A DNA stretch of 64,000 bases from assembly GCF_900109355.1 (NCBI RefSeq), contig NZ_FOBF01000007.1, forward strand, positions 62,001 through 126,000. Direction: 5' to 3'. Origin of the DNA: Nonomuraea pusilla. GTDB lineage: Bacteria; Actinomycetota; Actinomycetes; Streptosporangiales; Streptosporangiaceae. Both the position numbers and the translations under genes were made by a program. Below the pieces are notes generated by a model. It was not told the origin of the DNA, ran no database searches, and was given only the letters and a program-made list of their open reading frames with translations. This document shows, piece after piece, positions 35,496-45,183 of this stretch (its first letter is position 1; each line of letters begins with the position of its first letter).

Positions 35496-38000
35496 TCACA
35501 CGGCGGCCTGTTCGACCACCCGCGCCCAGTGCTCGATGAGGGCCTGCGCGGCGTCGACGTCGGCGGCCTCGGCCCACAGGTCGGTGACCGGCTCGGTGGC
35601 GGCGGGGATGATGAGCACCCAGCTGCCGTCGTCGAACACCACCCGCACCCCGTCGGTGGTGTCGAGCCGGTGCCCGCGACGGCCCTGCTCGGCCGCCTCG
35701 ATGACCGAGCGCATGACGGCGCCCTTGGCCGCCCAGGGGGTGGGCACCGTGCGCCTGAGGAGCTTGACGTCGGGGATGCGGGCGTCGATCTGGCTGAGCG
35801 ACAGGCGGGTGCGGGCGACCAGGCCCAGCAGGCGCACGAAGACGGCCAGGCCGTCGATCGCGGGGCTGAACTCCGGCACCACGAAGCCGCCGCGCCCGTC
35901 GGCGGCGAAGATCATGTCGGGGCCCGCCGCCGCGGAGGTGAGGGCGTCGAGCGCGGTCGAGGTCCACTCCACCTGCACGCCGTGGAAGCGGCAGACCTGT
36001 TCGGCCACGCGCGTGGCGGTGACGGGCAGCGCCACCCTGCCGCGCCTGCGCTCGGCCGCCACCAGGTCGAGCACCACCAGCAGGGCCCGCTCCTCGCTGA
36101 TGAGCTGGCCCTTCTCGTCCACCAGGGCGATGCGCTCGCCCACCGGGTCGAAGCGCACCCCGAACGCCGCCCGCGACGAGCCGACCAGCTCCGACAGGCG
36201 CTGCAGGTCGCGGCGGCGCTCGGCGATGGTCTCGGTGGGCGAGACGTGGTCGAGCCTGGCGTTGACCGTGAGGACGTCCACGCCGACCCGGCCGAGCAGC
36301 GTGGGCAACACCAGCGAGGAGGTGCCGCCCGCGCAGTCCACGACCACCTTCATGTCCCGCACGCCCGACATGTCCACCTGGCGCAGCAGCTCCTGCGCGT
36401 AGTCCTCGACCACCCTGGCCGGGTACGTCAGCTCGGCGATCTCGCCCGGGAACGCGCGCCGGAACTCCTGGCGCGACACCACCCGCTCCAGCTTGCGCTG
36501 CGCCGACGGGGGCAGGTCGGCGCCGCGGTCGTCCATGATGACGATGTCCACGCTCTGCGGGTCGCCGGGCGTCGTGCGCAGGGCGATGCCGCCCGCCGCC
36601 GACTCGCGCGCGGTGTGGAAGCGGGCCACCGGCAGCGGCGCCGCCTCCAGGTCGAGGACGTCGATCGCGCTCGCGGTCAGCCCGCTGATCACCGCCCGCT
36701 TCAGCGCCCTGGCCGCGAGCGAGGCGTCGCGCGAGGTGACGACGCTGACGCCCTTCTTCAGCGTGGTGGCGTACGCGCCGGCCAGGCGCACGCACAGCTC
36801 CGGGGTGATCTCGACGTTGACCAGCCCGCTGACGCCCCTCGGCCCGAACAGGCTGCGCTGGCCGCGCGACTCCCAGATCACGCTGGTGTTGACCACCGCG
36901 CCGGCCTCGATCGTCTTGAACGGGTAGACCTTGACCCCGCTGGAGACGTACGCCTCGGCCTCGATGAGGCACTCGTCGCCGACGACGGCGTTCTCCTCGA
37001 CGCGGGCCCCGGCCATGATGTCGGTGTTCTTGCCGATGACGCAGCCGCGCAGGTGCGCGCCGGGCCCGAGGTAGACGTTGCCGTGGACGACGGCGCGGTG
37101 CAGGAAGGCGCCCTCGCGCACCACCGCGTTGTTGCCGAGGACGGTGAACTCGCGCAGTTCGGCCCCGCCCTCGACCTTGGCGTAGTCGCCGATGAGCAGC
37201 GGGCCCTTGAGCACGGCGTCGGTGTCGACGGAGGCGGACTCCGCCACCCAGACGCCCGGCGAGAGCTCGAAGCCGTCGATGTCCAGCTTGACCTTGCCGG
37301 ACAGGGCGTCGGCCTGGGCCTTGAGATAGCTGGCGTGGGTGCCGACGTCCTCCCAGTAGCCGTCGGCGACGTAGCCGTAGATGGGGGCGCCGCGCTCCAG
37401 CAGCCGGGGGAAGACGTCGGCGGCCCAGTCGACGGCCTGGCCGTCCGCGACGGCGTCGAGGACCTCTGGCTCCATGACGTAGACGCCGGTGTTGACGGTG
37501 TCGGAGAAGACCTGGCCCCAGGTGGGCTTCTCCAGGAAGCGCTGCACGCGGCCCGCCTCGTCCACGATGATGATCCCGAACTCCAGCGGGTTGGGGACGC
37601 GTTTCAAACCGATCGTGACAAGAGCCGATTTTTCCTGATGAAACCGGATCATGTCGGACAAATCGATATCTGTAAGGGCGTCGCCGGAGATGACGAGAAA
37701 ACGGTCGTCGCGGAGGCGGTCGGCCGCGTTCTTGACGCTTCCCGCCGTGCCGAGCGGCAGGTCCTCGGTGGCGTACTGCAGGCTCATCCCGAGCTCGTCG
37801 CCGTCGCCGAAGTAGTTGCGCACGAGCGCCGCGAGGAACTGCAACGTCACGACCGTGTCGGTGACGCCGTGCCGCTTGAGCAGGCGCAGGACGTGCTCCA
37901 TGATCGGGCGGTTGACCACGGGGAGCAGGGGTTTGGGCTGGTTGGCGGTCATCGGACGCAGCCGTGTGCCCTCCCCGCCCGCCATGACGACCGCCTTCAC
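35496..38000 (-). CDS. Mannose-1-phosphate guanylyltransferase-like protein fused to a degenerate phosphomannomutase domain
   Basis: 834 residues in three parts. Residues 1-230 are a sugar nucleotidyltransferase ([40 protein letters not shown]). About 250-370 are left-handed beta-helix hexapeptide repeats ([31 protein letters not shown]). About 383-834 resemble a phosphohexomutase, but the phosphoserine loop reads [16 protein letters not shown] (422 on) instead of TASHNP, and the metal motif DGDGDR is FDPVGER (617-623). The nucleotidyltransferase should make GDP-mannose or a related nucleotide sugar; the mutase part is probably not catalytic. Preceded by a CDP-alcohol phosphatidyltransferase gene 4 bp upstream. 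Confidence 0.88.
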   Translation of the reverse strand: MKAVVMAGGEGTRLRPMTANQPKPLLPVVNRPIMEHVLRLLKRHGVTDTVVTLQFLAALVRNYFGDGDELGMSLQYATEDLPLGTAGSVKNAADRLRDDRFLVISGDALTDIDLSDMIRFHQEKSALVTIGLKRVPNPLEFGIIIVDEAGRVQRFLEKPTWGQVFSDTVNTGVYVMEPEVLDAVADGQAVDWAADVFPRLLERGAPIYGYVADGYWEDVGTHASYLKAQADALSGKVKLDIDGFELSPGVWVAESASVDTDAVLKGPLLIGDYAKVEGGAELREFTVLGNNAVVREGAFLHRAVVHGNVYLGPGAHLRGCVIGKNTDIMAGARVEENAVVGDECLIEAEAYVSSGVKVYPFKTIEAGAVVNTSVIWESRGQRSLFGPRGVSGLVNVEITPELCVRLAGAYATTLKKGVSVVTSRDASLAARALKRAVISGLTASAIDVLDLEAAPLPVARFHTARESAAGGIALRTTPGDPQSVDIVIMDDRGADLPPSAQRKLERVVSRQEFRRAFPGEIAELTYPARVVEDYAQELLRQVDMSGVRDMKVVVDCAGGTSSLVLPTLLGRVGVDVLTVNARLDHVSPTETIAERRRDLQRLSELVGSSRAAFGVRFDPVGERIALVDEKGQLISEERALLVVLDLVAAERRRGRVALPVTATRVAEQVCRFHGVQVEWTSTALDALTSAAAGPDMIFAADGRGGFVVPEFSPAIDGLAVFVRLLGLVARTRLSLSQIDARIPDVKLLRRTVPTPWAAKGAVMRSVIEAAEQGRRGHRLDTTDGVRVVFDDGSWVLIIPAATEPVTDLWAEAADVDAAQALIEHWARVVEQAAV

Positions 38001-38004
38001 CCGA

Positions 38005-38586
38005 TCACCCCTTTTTAGCCGAAGTTACGAGTTGTCGCACCTGTATCACATACAGCACACCGGCCCACCAGTACAGGCCCGTTCCCCACAAAGCGAAAGC
38101 CCATCCGACAATTCGGGCTATATCGGCATACCACCCAGAGTGCGAGGCGAGGAAGAGCAGCGGGAAGGCGTACATGAGGTTGAACATGGCTGCCTTGCCC
38201 AGGAAATGCACCTGAAGTGCCTTGTAGCCATGTTTGCGAAGGACGGGGATGAAACTCGCGACGAAGAGTTCCCTCGCGAGGATGACGCCGACCAGCCACC
38301 ACGGGATGACCTCGCGCACCAGCAGCGCCAGGATCGTGGCGAACACGTACAGCTTGTCCGCCGCCGGGTCGATGAGGCGTCCCAGCCTGCTCGTCTGGTT
38401 GAACGCGCGAGCGATCTTCCCGTCGAGCCAGTCGGTCAGGCCGGCGACCGCGAGGATGAGGATCGCCCACCCGTCCGCCCGCGGGCCGAGAACCAGCCAA
38501 AGGAACACCGGCACGCCGAGGAGGCGCAGGAAGCTCAAGAGGTTGGGAACCGTCCAGATCCGGTCCTCGGCGGAAGTTTCGCTCAC
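38005..38586 (-). CDS. CDP-alcohol phosphatidyltransferase
   Basis: 193 residues with about five membrane segments. The catalytic signature D-x2-D-G-x2-A-R-x8-G-x3-D-x3-D is intact as [18 protein letters not shown] followed by RLIDPAADK. Such enzymes form phospholipid head groups (phosphatidylglycerophosphate, phosphatidylinositol phosphate or cardiolipin); which one cannot be decided. Its stop lies four bases before the ATG of the GDP-mannose gene, so the two form an operon, which hints at a link between phospholipid and mannose-containing lipids. Confidence 0.9.
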   Translation of the reverse strand: MSETSAEDRIWTVPNLLSFLRLLGVPVFLWLVLGPRADGWAILILAVAGLTDWLDGKIARAFNQTSRLGRLIDPAADKLYVFATILALLVREVIPWWLVGVILARELFVASFIPVLRKHGYKALQVHFLGKAAMFNLMYAFPLLFLASHSGWYADIARIVGWAFALWGTGLYWWAGVLYVIQVRQLVTSAKKG

Positions 38587-38633
38587 GCAGCAGACCCTAC
38601 TGCGTCGTCACGGGAGCGGGCCGGGGGTGGCCG

Positions 38634-38715
38634 GTCAGATCCGCAGGAAGGCGTGGGTTCGGCCGGCCTCCTCGAAGCCCGGGGCGGCGCGGAGGCGGCG
38701 CGGGGAGCGTCTCGC
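38634..38715 (-). pseudogene. Remnant of a GNAT acetyltransferase C-terminus
   Basis: One minus-strand frame reads RRLRAAPGFEEAGRTHAFLR followed by Ile and a TGA stop at 38634, strongly like the last 25 residues of GNAT N-acetyltransferases (R-x-Y-E-x-x-G-F-x-x-x-G-x-x-x-x-F). Nothing upstream of it is coding, because trpF ends at 38722 in the adjoining sequence. Probably a deletion remnant. Confidence 0.4.
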
Positions 38716-38721
38716 GCAGGG

Positions 38722-39315
38722 TCAGGCGGCGCGGCGGGCGGCCGTCAGGAAGGCGCGGATGAGGTCGGGGTCCTTGACGCCGGGCGCCGTCTCGACGCCG
38801 CTGGAGACGTCGACGCCCCACGGGCGCGCCGCCGCCACCGCCTCGGCGACGTTCGCCGGGTCGAGGCCGCCCGCCAGCATCCACCGGCCCGTCGGCCGGC
38901 CGCGCACGGCGGCCCACTGCCACGGCTCCCCCGAGCCGGGACGCGGCGCGTCGACGATGAGGAGGTCCTCGTCGTAGGCGCCGCAGCGCAGGTCGGCGTC
39001 GGCGGCGACCGCCCTGACGAGGGTCAGCCCGAGGTCCTTCAGCGCGGTGAAGTCGGCGTGCGGGTGCCTGCCGTGGAGCTGCACGGCCCGCACGCCGGAG
39101 ACGAGGGCCGCCGCGCGCACGGCCTCAGGCGTCTCGCCCCTGAACACCCCCACGGTCAGGACGTGGCCCGGCACCGCGGCCGCCAGCTCCGCGGCCCGTT
39201 CGGGGGTCACCTGGCGCGGGCTCCTGGTCATGACGAAGCCGATGGCGTCGGCGCCCGCCTCGACGGCGGCGGCCACATGCCCGGGTTCGCTCAGCCCGCA
39301 GATCTTCACGTACAC
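38722..39315 (-). CDS. trpF: Phosphoribosylanthranilate isomerase
   Basis: 197 residues; Amadori isomerase of tryptophan synthesis, TIM barrel. MYVKICGLSEPG carries the catalytic Cys, GFVMTRSPRQV the second element, LLIVDAPRPGSGE the catalytic Asp, and WMLAGGLDPANV and WGVDVSSGVETAPGVKD the phosphate-binding loops. It is separated from other trp genes (the fused trpEG lies 14 kb away) and follows a small membrane-protein gene with a 10-bp gap, in line with the two-component genes further upstream. Confidence 0.94.
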   Translation of the reverse strand: MYVKICGLSEPGHVAAAVEAGADAIGFVMTRSPRQVTPERAAELAAAVPGHVLTVGVFRGETPEAVRAAALVSGVRAVQLHGRHPHADFTALKDLGLTLVRAVAADADLRCGAYDEDLLIVDAPRPGSGEPWQWAAVRGRPTGRWMLAGGLDPANVAEAVAAARPWGVDVSSGVETAPGVKDPDLIRAFLTAARRAA

Positions 39316-39325
39316 ATCTACGACC

Positions 39326-39736
39326 CTAGCGGCGTCTGGCGGCCCGCGGCGACCAGGCCCAGACGAGCACCGCCGTGACGAGGCCGAACAGCACCACGCC
39401 GTTGGGCACGTGGGCGCCCAGGGTGTCCCAGGTGAAGTGCTGCGCCATCCCGACGACGAGCAGGCCGACGCTGGCCAGGGCGGGCCAGCCCGCCCCGCGT
39501 CCCGGCCGCCACACGAGGACGGCGAGCACGATCTGCACGAGCGCCACGAGGTGGACGACCATCCCCGCCATCACGTGGGTCTCGCCCAGCGCGCCCTGCG
39601 ACTGCACGGCCTGCCCGGCGAACGAGGCGGCCACGACGAGCGCGGCCGCCTGGGCGGCGACGACGATGCGCAGGCTGTAGAGCAGGCCCGCCGGGACCTG
39701 CCTGGCCGGCGCGGGCGCGGTCAGGGTTTCTTGCAT
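39326..39736 (-). CDS. Small four-helix membrane protein
   Basis: 136 residues from ATG 39736 (AAAGGA upstream); an earlier start at 39769 would add 11 residues. Four hydrophobic segments (about 18-38, 48-68, 77-95, 104-122) separate short loops, one holding GETHVMAGMVVHLVALVQIV. No characterised family recognised. It follows the response regulator gene by 60 bp and precedes trpF by 10 bp on the same strand, so it may be regulated by the two-component system. Confidence 0.65.
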   Translation of the reverse strand: MQETLTAPAPARQVPAGLLYSLRIVVAAQAAALVVAASFAGQAVQSQGALGETHVMAGMVVHLVALVQIVLAVLVWRPGRGAGWPALASVGLLVVGMAQHFTWDTLGAHVPNGVVLFGLVTAVLVWAWSPRAARRR

Positions 39737-39796
39737 GGTGAGTCCTTTCGACGTCGGCGAAGGACACATGATCGGAGCCGGGCGCGCTCGCGGTCG

Positions 39797-40495
39797 TCAC
39801 CCTGCCGGATGACTGGGCGGTCCGCCGCGGGGCGTACGCACGGGGCGGAAGGAGGCGTCCACGAGGCCCACGCGGTGGGCGACGACCGCGGCCTGGATCC
39901 TGTTGCGCAGGCCGAGCTTCTCCATGGCGGCCGCGATGTGGGTCTTCACCGTGGTGACGCCGACGTGCAGCTCCTCGGCGATCTCGGCGTTGGACAGCCC
40001 GGTGCCGACGAGGGCGAGCACCTCCAGCTCGCGTTCGGTGAGCCCGGCGGGCGGGGGCGCGGCGGCCTGCTCCTCCGCGGCGAGGAAGCGCTCGACGACG
40101 CGGCGCAGCACGGAGGGGGCGAGCAGCTGCTCGCCGGCCGCCGCCCTGCGCACGGCCTCGACCATGCGCTCGGGGTCGTCGTCCTTGACGAGGAAGCCCA
40201 CCGCGCCCGCGCGCAGCGCGGCATGGACGTTGGCGTCCTCGGCGAACGTGGTGAGCACCACGATGCGGGCGCCGGGACGGGCCGCCAGGACGCGCCTGAT
40301 GGCCTCCAGGCCGTCGACCCGCGGCATGCGCAGGTCCATGAGGATCACGTCGGGCAGGTGGCGCTCGGCCAGCCGCACGGCCTCGGCGCCGTCCCCGGCC
40401 TCGCCCACGACCTCCATGTCGCCGGCGGCCTGCAGCAGCATGCGCACGCCCGCGCGGACGAGCGCCTGGTCGTCGGCCACCAGGACGCGGATCAC
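39797..40495 (-). CDS. NarL/LuxR-family response regulator
   Basis: 232 residues from a GTG that overlaps the kinase stop (GTGA). Receiver domain 1-120 with acidic pocket VADDQ, phospho-acceptor Asp in VILMDLRMPRVDG and Lys in GFLVKDDD; an Ala/Pro linker; and a C-terminal LuxR helix-turn-helix (LTERELEVLALVGTGLSNAE with VGVTTVKTHIAAAMEKLGL). It is the partner of the histidine kinase immediately upstream. Target genes unknown; the downstream membrane protein is a candidate. Confidence 0.95.
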   Translation of the reverse strand: MIRVLVADDQALVRAGVRMLLQAAGDMEVVGEAGDGAEAVRLAERHLPDVILMDLRMPRVDGLEAIRRVLAARPGARIVVLTTFAEDANVHAALRAGAVGFLVKDDDPERMVEAVRRAAAGEQLLAPSVLRRVVERFLAAEEQAAAPPPAGLTERELEVLALVGTGLSNAEIAEELHVGVTTVKTHIAAAMEKLGLRNRIQAAVVAHRVGLVDASFRPVRTPRGGPPSHPAG

Positions 40496-42090
40496 GCCGC
40501 CCCCCTCGCGGTGCCGGGCAGGCTGGCGAACAGCCGCCAGCCGCCGTCCTCGTCGGGCCCGGCGCTGAGCGTGCCGCCGAGCGCGCGCACGCGCTCGCGC
40601 ATGCCGGCGAGCCCTCGGCCCGACGACGGCAGGCGCTCGATGGCGGTGGGCGGGCGGCCGTTGCGGATCTCCACGGCCAGCCCCTCGGCGGCGGGGGCGA
40701 CGGTGACGCGGACGCGGGTGCCGGGTCCTGCGTGTTTGAGCACGTTGGTGAGGCCTTCCTGGACGATGCGGGCGGCGGAGGCGCGGGCGACCAGGGGCGC
40801 CTGGTCGGTGGCGGGGTCGAGGTCGAGGTCCACGACGAGCCCGGCGGCGGCCATCCGCTCGGCCGACTCGCGGACGACGTCGGCGGGGTCGGCCAGCAGG
40901 CCGGGCTGGCGTTCCGGGTCGCGCAGCAGGTCAAGCAGGCCGCGCAGGTCCTCCAGCACCTGGTGGCCGGTCTCGCGGATGTCGGCGAGCGCGTCGGCGA
41001 CCGGCCCCTCGGGGGCGGCGTAGCGGGCGGCGCTGGCACGCAGCACCATGGCTCCGACGTGGTGGGCGACGATGTCGTGGACGTCGCGGGCGATGCGTTC
41101 GCGCTCGGCGAGCTGGTCGGCGCGCACCTGCGCCACCGCCAGCCGGGCCGACTCGTCGGCGCGCAGCCGCTCGGCCGCCGCGGCGGCCCGCCGGACGCCG
41201 AGGTAACGGCCGATGGCGATGGGGGTGGCGACCAGCGTCATGAGCACGCCGACGCGGAGGGCGGTGACGTCCGTGCCGGGGCCGACGACCGCGATGGCGG
41301 CGAGCAGGCAGCCGGTGCCGTACGCGGCGAGCGTCCAGGCCCAGGACGCCACCCGCATGGCGAACACGCCGATCGCGATGAGCGTGAGGATGAGGCAGGT
41401 GTTGACGGCCTGGTTGAGGTAGGTGTCGGCGAAGACCAGCAGCACGCCCTGGAAGAGGAAGACGAGGCCGGGCAGCCGTCTGGCGATGCCCAGCGACAGG
41501 CCGCCGACCACGGCGAGCAGCCCGACCGCCCAGACCGGCAGCGTGCCCGAGTGCCAGGTGGTCCAGGTGCTGAGCACGGTGATGGCGACGCCGGCGGCGG
41601 CGAGCAGCGCGTCGGGGGTGACCTCGCGCTCCTCCAGCCGCCCCGCCGAGCTGCGCAGGTACGCGCCGAGCACGGCGGGGAAGGTGGGGACGAGCAGGGA
41701 GTACATCCAGGTGTTGGCGGTGAGGGCGATGCCGGGGTCGGCGATGTTCACGGCGAAGGCGACGCTCGCGGCGGCCGCCGCCAGGACGGTGGAGCGCCAG
41801 CCGCAGGCGTACCCGGCGACGCCGACCGCGACGGCCGACAGGATCTGCGCGGTGTTGGAGGTGAACGAGCCGAGCTGGTCGGTGAGGATGAGGAAGACGG
41901 CCAGGTAGAGGTTGACGGGCAGCGGCCACCGCCTGACCAGCCCCATGGGCAGCCCGACGAGCAGGGCCATCGGGATGTTCATCCACGCGGGCAGGTATCC
42001 GGTGCCGCCCGCGTCCCAGGTCGTCAACAGGTCGAGCCCGACGGCCGACGCCGCGAGCAGGACGTCCACCGGTGCACCACGCCAACGCAT
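40492..42090 (-). CDS. Sensor histidine kinase, HisKA_3 (NarX/DesK) type
   Basis: 532 residues. The first 330 hold eight or so hydrophobic segments arranged as a duplicated membrane module, without a large extracellular loop, so an intramembrane or lipid-linked signal is possible. The dimerisation box is RDVHDIVAHHVGAMVL (phospho-acceptor His), followed by HATPase motifs GLTNVLKHA (N box) and SSGRGLAGMRERVRALGG (G box). Coupled to its regulator by GTGA overlap. No ligand can be named. Confidence 0.93.
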   Translation of the reverse strand: MRWRGAPVDVLLAASAVGLDLLTTWDAGGTGYLPAWMNIPMALLVGLPMGLVRRWPLPVNLYLAVFLILTDQLGSFTSNTAQILSAVAVGVAGYACGWRSTVLAAAAASVAFAVNIADPGIALTANTWMYSLLVPTFPAVLGAYLRSSAGRLEEREVTPDALLAAAGVAITVLSTWTTWHSGTLPVWAVGLLAVVGGLSLGIARRLPGLVFLFQGVLLVFADTYLNQAVNTCLILTLIAIGVFAMRVASWAWTLAAYGTGCLLAAIAVVGPGTDVTALRVGVLMTLVATPIAIGRYLGVRRAAAAAERLRADESARLAVAQVRADQLAERERIARDVHDIVAHHVGAMVLRASAARYAAPEGPVADALADIRETGHQVLEDLRGLLDLLRDPERQPGLLADPADVVRESAERMAAAGLVVDLDLDPATDQAPLVARASAARIVQEGLTNVLKHAGPGTRVRVTVAPAAEGLAVEIRNGRPPTAIERLPSSGRGLAGMRERVRALGGTLSAGPDEDGGWRLFASLPGTARGAA

Positions 42091-42219
42091 GCACTCACGG
42101 TAGCGAGCCCGGACGGGCGGCTCGGTCCTCCGCGGGGAGGAGCCCGTCTCCTCCGACTGGCCGGATCACCGTCCTGAGGACGGAGCCAGCAGGGCTCCGA
42201 TGCCCGTAGGTTTCATGGC

Positions 42220-42810
42220 ATGTCCAACGACACCGCAGTCTTCCTCGGCCAGTTCCTGCGCGCCCCGACCGTGATCGGCGCCGTCGCGCCGAGTTCGCGC
42301 CGGCTCGCCGCGGCCGTGTGCGCGCCCGTGCCGGAGCGGGGCGAGCCGATCGTCGTCGAACTGGGTCCCGGCACGGGGCCGTTCACAGCCGAGATCCAGG
42401 ACCGGCTGGGAGGGCGCGGCCACCACCTGGCGGTGGAGGTCAACGACAAGCTCGCGGAGCTGCTGGCCAAGCGCTTCCCGGCGGTGGACGTGGCGCACGC
42501 CGACGCGACGGGGCTGGGCGAGCTGCTGGCGGCGCGGGGGCTCAGCCAGGCGGACGTGGTGGTGAGCGGCCTGCCGTGGGCGGCCTTCCCGCAGGGGCTG
42601 CAGCACCGGCTGATGGACGCGGTGACGTCGTCGATGAGCCCGGGCGGCGCGTTCACCACGTTCTCGTACATCCACGCCATCCCGCTGGCGCCGGCGCGGC
42701 GTTTCCGCGCGCTGCTGACCGAGCGGTTCGAGGAGGTCGTGACGGGACGCACGGTGTGGCGCAACGCTCCCCCGGCCTTCGTGTTCCACGCCCGCAGACC
42801 TCGACCCTGA
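42220..42810 (+). CDS. SAM-dependent methyltransferase, PmtA/KsgA-like
   Basis: 196 residues. An amphipathic start ([23 protein letters not shown]) is typical of phospholipid N-methyltransferases (PmtA type); motif I is [15 protein letters not shown], then [17 protein letters not shown], and the catalytic-loop region [11 protein letters not shown] replaces the NPPY of rRNA dimethylases. A membrane phospholipid is therefore a more likely substrate than rRNA. It lies 129 bp from the divergent histidine kinase gene. Confidence 0.85.
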   Translation: MSNDTAVFLGQFLRAPTVIGAVAPSSRRLAAAVCAPVPERGEPIVVELGPGTGPFTAEIQDRLGGRGHHLAVEVNDKLAELLAKRFPAVDVAHADATGLGELLAARGLSQADVVVSGLPWAAFPQGLQHRLMDAVTSSMSPGGAFTTFSYIHAIPLAPARRFRALLTERFEEVVTGRTVWRNAPPAFVFHARRPRP

Positions 42811-42836
42811 ACAGAATCTGATTCTACGATGCTGTG
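42801..42836 (+). promoter_or_regulatory. Leaderless promoter with internal operator for the acyl-CoA dehydrogenase gene
   Basis: TCGACC (42801-42806), 18 bp, TACGAT (42825-42830), then six bases to the ATG at 42837: a leaderless arrangement, and no Shine-Dalgarno is visible. AGAATC-T-GATTCT (42813-42825), a perfect inverted repeat, fills the spacer up to the -10, where a repressor would block polymerase. The operator overlaps no coding sequence; it starts three bases after the methyltransferase stop. Confidence 0.6.
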
Positions 42837-44018
42837 ATGGATTTCACCCTCCCCGAGAGCGCCGAGGCCGTACGGCGCGGCGTCGGCGCCATCTGCTCCC
42901 GCTACGACCTCGACTACTGGCAGCGGTGCGAGGCGGACAAGCGCTGGCCCGAGGAGGTGTGGGAGGAGCTGGCCAAGGGCGGCTGGCTGGGGCTGGCCGT
43001 ACCCGAGGAGTTCGGCGGCGGCGGCCAGGGGCTGCTGGAGCTGGCCGTGGCCACCGAGACGCTGGCCGCGTCAGGGGCGGCGGGCGGCTCCGCCTTCACG
43101 TACGTGCTGACGCCCGGGTTCGGGGCGCTCACGCTCGACCGGCACGGCTCGCCCGAGCAGCGGGCCGCGCTGCTGCCGAAGCTGGCGACGGGCGAGGTGG
43201 AGACGTGCTTCGCCCTGACCGAGCCGGACGCCGGGTCGAACTCTCTGGCGATCACCACGTCGGCCAGGCGCGACGGCGGCGACTACGTCGTCAACGGGCA
43301 GAAGATCTGGATCACCGGCGTGCAGCGGGCCACCTGGATGCTGCTGGTCACGAGGACGGTGCCCGCGGCCGAGGCCCGGCCGCGCACCCACGGGCTGACG
43401 GTGCTCCTCGTCAACGTGCCCGAGGCCGTCGCGGCCGGGCAGCTGTCGTACCGGCCCATCCCGAAGCTCGGCGCCAACACCACGCCGTCGAACACGGTGT
43501 TCCTCGACGACCTGCGGGTGCCCGCCGCGAACGTCGTCGGCAGGCCCGACGAGGGCGCCGCGGTGCTGTGGGACATCCTCAACCCGGAGCGCGTCCTGCT
43601 CGCCGCCTCCGCCCTGGGAGGGGCCGAGGTCGCGCTGCGGGTGGCCGTCGACTACGCGCGCCAGCGCGAGGTCTTCGGCCGGCCGATCGGCGCCAACCAG
43701 GCCATCGCCTTCCCGCTGGCGCAGGTCAAGGCCAAGATCGAACTGGCCCGCCTCATGCTGCACAAGGCGGCGTGGAGCTTCGACCGGCACCTGCCGTGCG
43801 GCACGGAGGCCAACATCGCCAAGCTGACCGCCTCGCAGGCGGCCTGGGAGGCGGCGGACGCCGCCTTCCAGACGCACGGCGGCATGGCGTACTCGCTGGA
43901 GTACCCGGTGGCCAGGCTGCTGGCCGACGCGCGCATCGGCAAGGTCGCACCCGTGACGGAGGAGCTCCTGCTCAACTACCTCGCGACCCAGGTGCTCGGG
44001 CTGCCGCGCAGCTTCTGA
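42837..44018 (+). CDS. Acyl-CoA dehydrogenase
   Basis: 393 residues; FAD enzyme that introduces the alpha-beta double bond in acyl-CoA. Signature segments [12 protein letters not shown] and KIWITGV bind FAD and substrate, [16 protein letters not shown] is typical, and the catalytic region ends in [24 protein letters not shown]. The usual catalytic Glu of the straight-chain type is not obvious at the GTEANI position and needs alignment. GTG at 42834 is an alternative start. The gene is probably controlled by the operator just upstream. Confidence 0.93.
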   Translation: MDFTLPESAEAVRRGVGAICSRYDLDYWQRCEADKRWPEEVWEELAKGGWLGLAVPEEFGGGGQGLLELAVATETLAASGAAGGSAFTYVLTPGFGALTLDRHGSPEQRAALLPKLATGEVETCFALTEPDAGSNSLAITTSARRDGGDYVVNGQKIWITGVQRATWMLLVTRTVPAAEARPRTHGLTVLLVNVPEAVAAGQLSYRPIPKLGANTTPSNTVFLDDLRVPAANVVGRPDEGAAVLWDILNPERVLLAASALGGAEVALRVAVDYARQREVFGRPIGANQAIAFPLAQVKAKIELARLMLHKAAWSFDRHLPCGTEANIAKLTASQAAWEAADAAFQTHGGMAYSLEYPVARLLADARIGKVAPVTEELLLNYLATQVLGLPRSF

Positions 44019-44403
44019 ACGGCCCCGCCGGCGCCGGCCGGCCCCGCGGGCCGCACGTCAGGCGGGCGCGCGCCCGCGCTCGTCCACCACGCCGCCCCCG
44101 TCATGGGACGTGGTGGCCCCACAGGCGAGGCGTGGGACGACGATCGCGCCCTCCACTGGTCTCGTGGACGGCCCGCCGCCGCGCCGGGTGTCGGAGCGGC
44201 CTCTGCTTCGTCCCCCGGAGCAGCGTTCTCGGCCTCGGCGAACCGGCCTTGACCTCCTCGTTCCGGCGCGGCGGCGGATCGATCGCGTCCTCGTCCCTCA
44301 CCAGGCTGCGCCTACCCACCGTCGGGGGAAGCACGCCTTCTTCCCCGCGTCCTTCACGGCGTTCTCCACCGTGCCCTCCACAGCGCCTTTCACCGTGCCG
44401 TCG
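44019..44403. other. Interval between convergent acyl-CoA dehydrogenase and enoyl-CoA hydratase genes
   Basis: 385 bp. The first 60 bases are rich in GGCC/GCCGGC palindromes that can form GC stems and may terminate both genes. Beyond that I see no gene, repeat or clear site; the longest frame (44101-44334, minus) has Arg/Pro-rich composition typical of non-coding DNA at this GC. Confidence 0.5.
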
Positions 44404-45183
44404 TCAGCCGAACGACGGGGGCCGCTTCTCGCGCAGCGCGCGCACGCCCTCGGCGACGTCGGGGCCGGTGAAGCCGAGGAACTCCATGGCCAGCGAGGCG
44501 TCGAAGGCGGGCCCGGCCAGGCGCAGCCAGTTGTTGAGCGCGTACTTGGTGAGCCTGATCGCCTCCTGCGAGCCGGCCGCGAGCCGGACCGCGATCTCCA
44601 TGGCCCGCTCGTGGACCTCGTCGTCGCCGACGCAGAGGCTGACGAGGCCCATGCGCTCGGCCTCCTCGCCGGTGACCTGCTCGCACAGCAGCAGGTGGTA
44701 CTTGGCCTTGGCCATGCCGCACAGCAGCGGCCAGACGATCGCCGCGTGGTCGCCTGCGGCCACGCCGAGCCTGGTGTGGCCGTCGATGATGCGGGCGGTG
44801 CGGCCGGCGACCGAGATGTCGGCGAGCAGCGCCACCGCGAGCCCCGCGCCGACGGCCGGCCCCTGGATGGCCGAGACGATCGGCTTGGAGCAGTTGAGCA
44901 CGTTGTAGACGATGTCGCGGGCCTCGCCGAACACGCGCAGCCGCGTGGCGTGGTCGCGCGTCATCTCCTCGATCATCGCCAGGTCGCCGCCCGCGGAGAA
45001 CGCCTCGCCCTCGCCCCTGACGAGGACCGCGCGGACGGAGTCGTCGCGGTCGGCGTCGCGCCAGACCTCGGCGAGCTCGCGGTGCCCCGCCATGTCGACG
45101 GCGTTGAGCCTGCCGGGGGCGCTGATGGTGACGCGCAGCACCCCGTCGGCCGGGGTGTCGAGCCTGAGCGTGCCGTACGTCAC
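44404..45183 (-). CDS. Enoyl-CoA hydratase/isomerase family protein
   Basis: 259 residues from a GTG that overlaps the esterase stop (GTGA). Crotonase fold: oxyanion-hole segments [13 protein letters not shown] and [22 protein letters not shown], and trimerisation helices near the C-terminus. It may hydrate enoyl-CoA or act in a related isomerase or hydrolase step. Last gene of a three-gene minus-strand operon with an HSL-type esterase and an amidotransferase-like protein. Confidence 0.9.
   Translation of the reverse strand: MTYGTLRLDTPADGVLRVTISAPGRLNAVDMAGHRELAEVWRDADRDDSVRAVLVRGEGEAFSAGGDLAMIEEMTRDHATRLRVFGEARDIVYNVLNCSKPIVSAIQGPAVGAGLAVALLADISVAGRTARIIDGHTRLGVAAGDHAAIVWPLLCGMAKAKYHLLLCEQVTGEEAERMGLVSLCVGDDEVHERAMEIAVRLAAGSQEAIRLTKYALNNWLRLAGPAFDASLAMEFLGFTGPDVAEGVRALREKRPPSFG

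Noticed and set aside
44101..44334. Small minus-strand gene between the acyl-CoA dehydrogenase and enoyl-CoA hydratase genes
   Set aside because: Arg/Pro-rich, no ribosome-binding site, no recognisable pattern.
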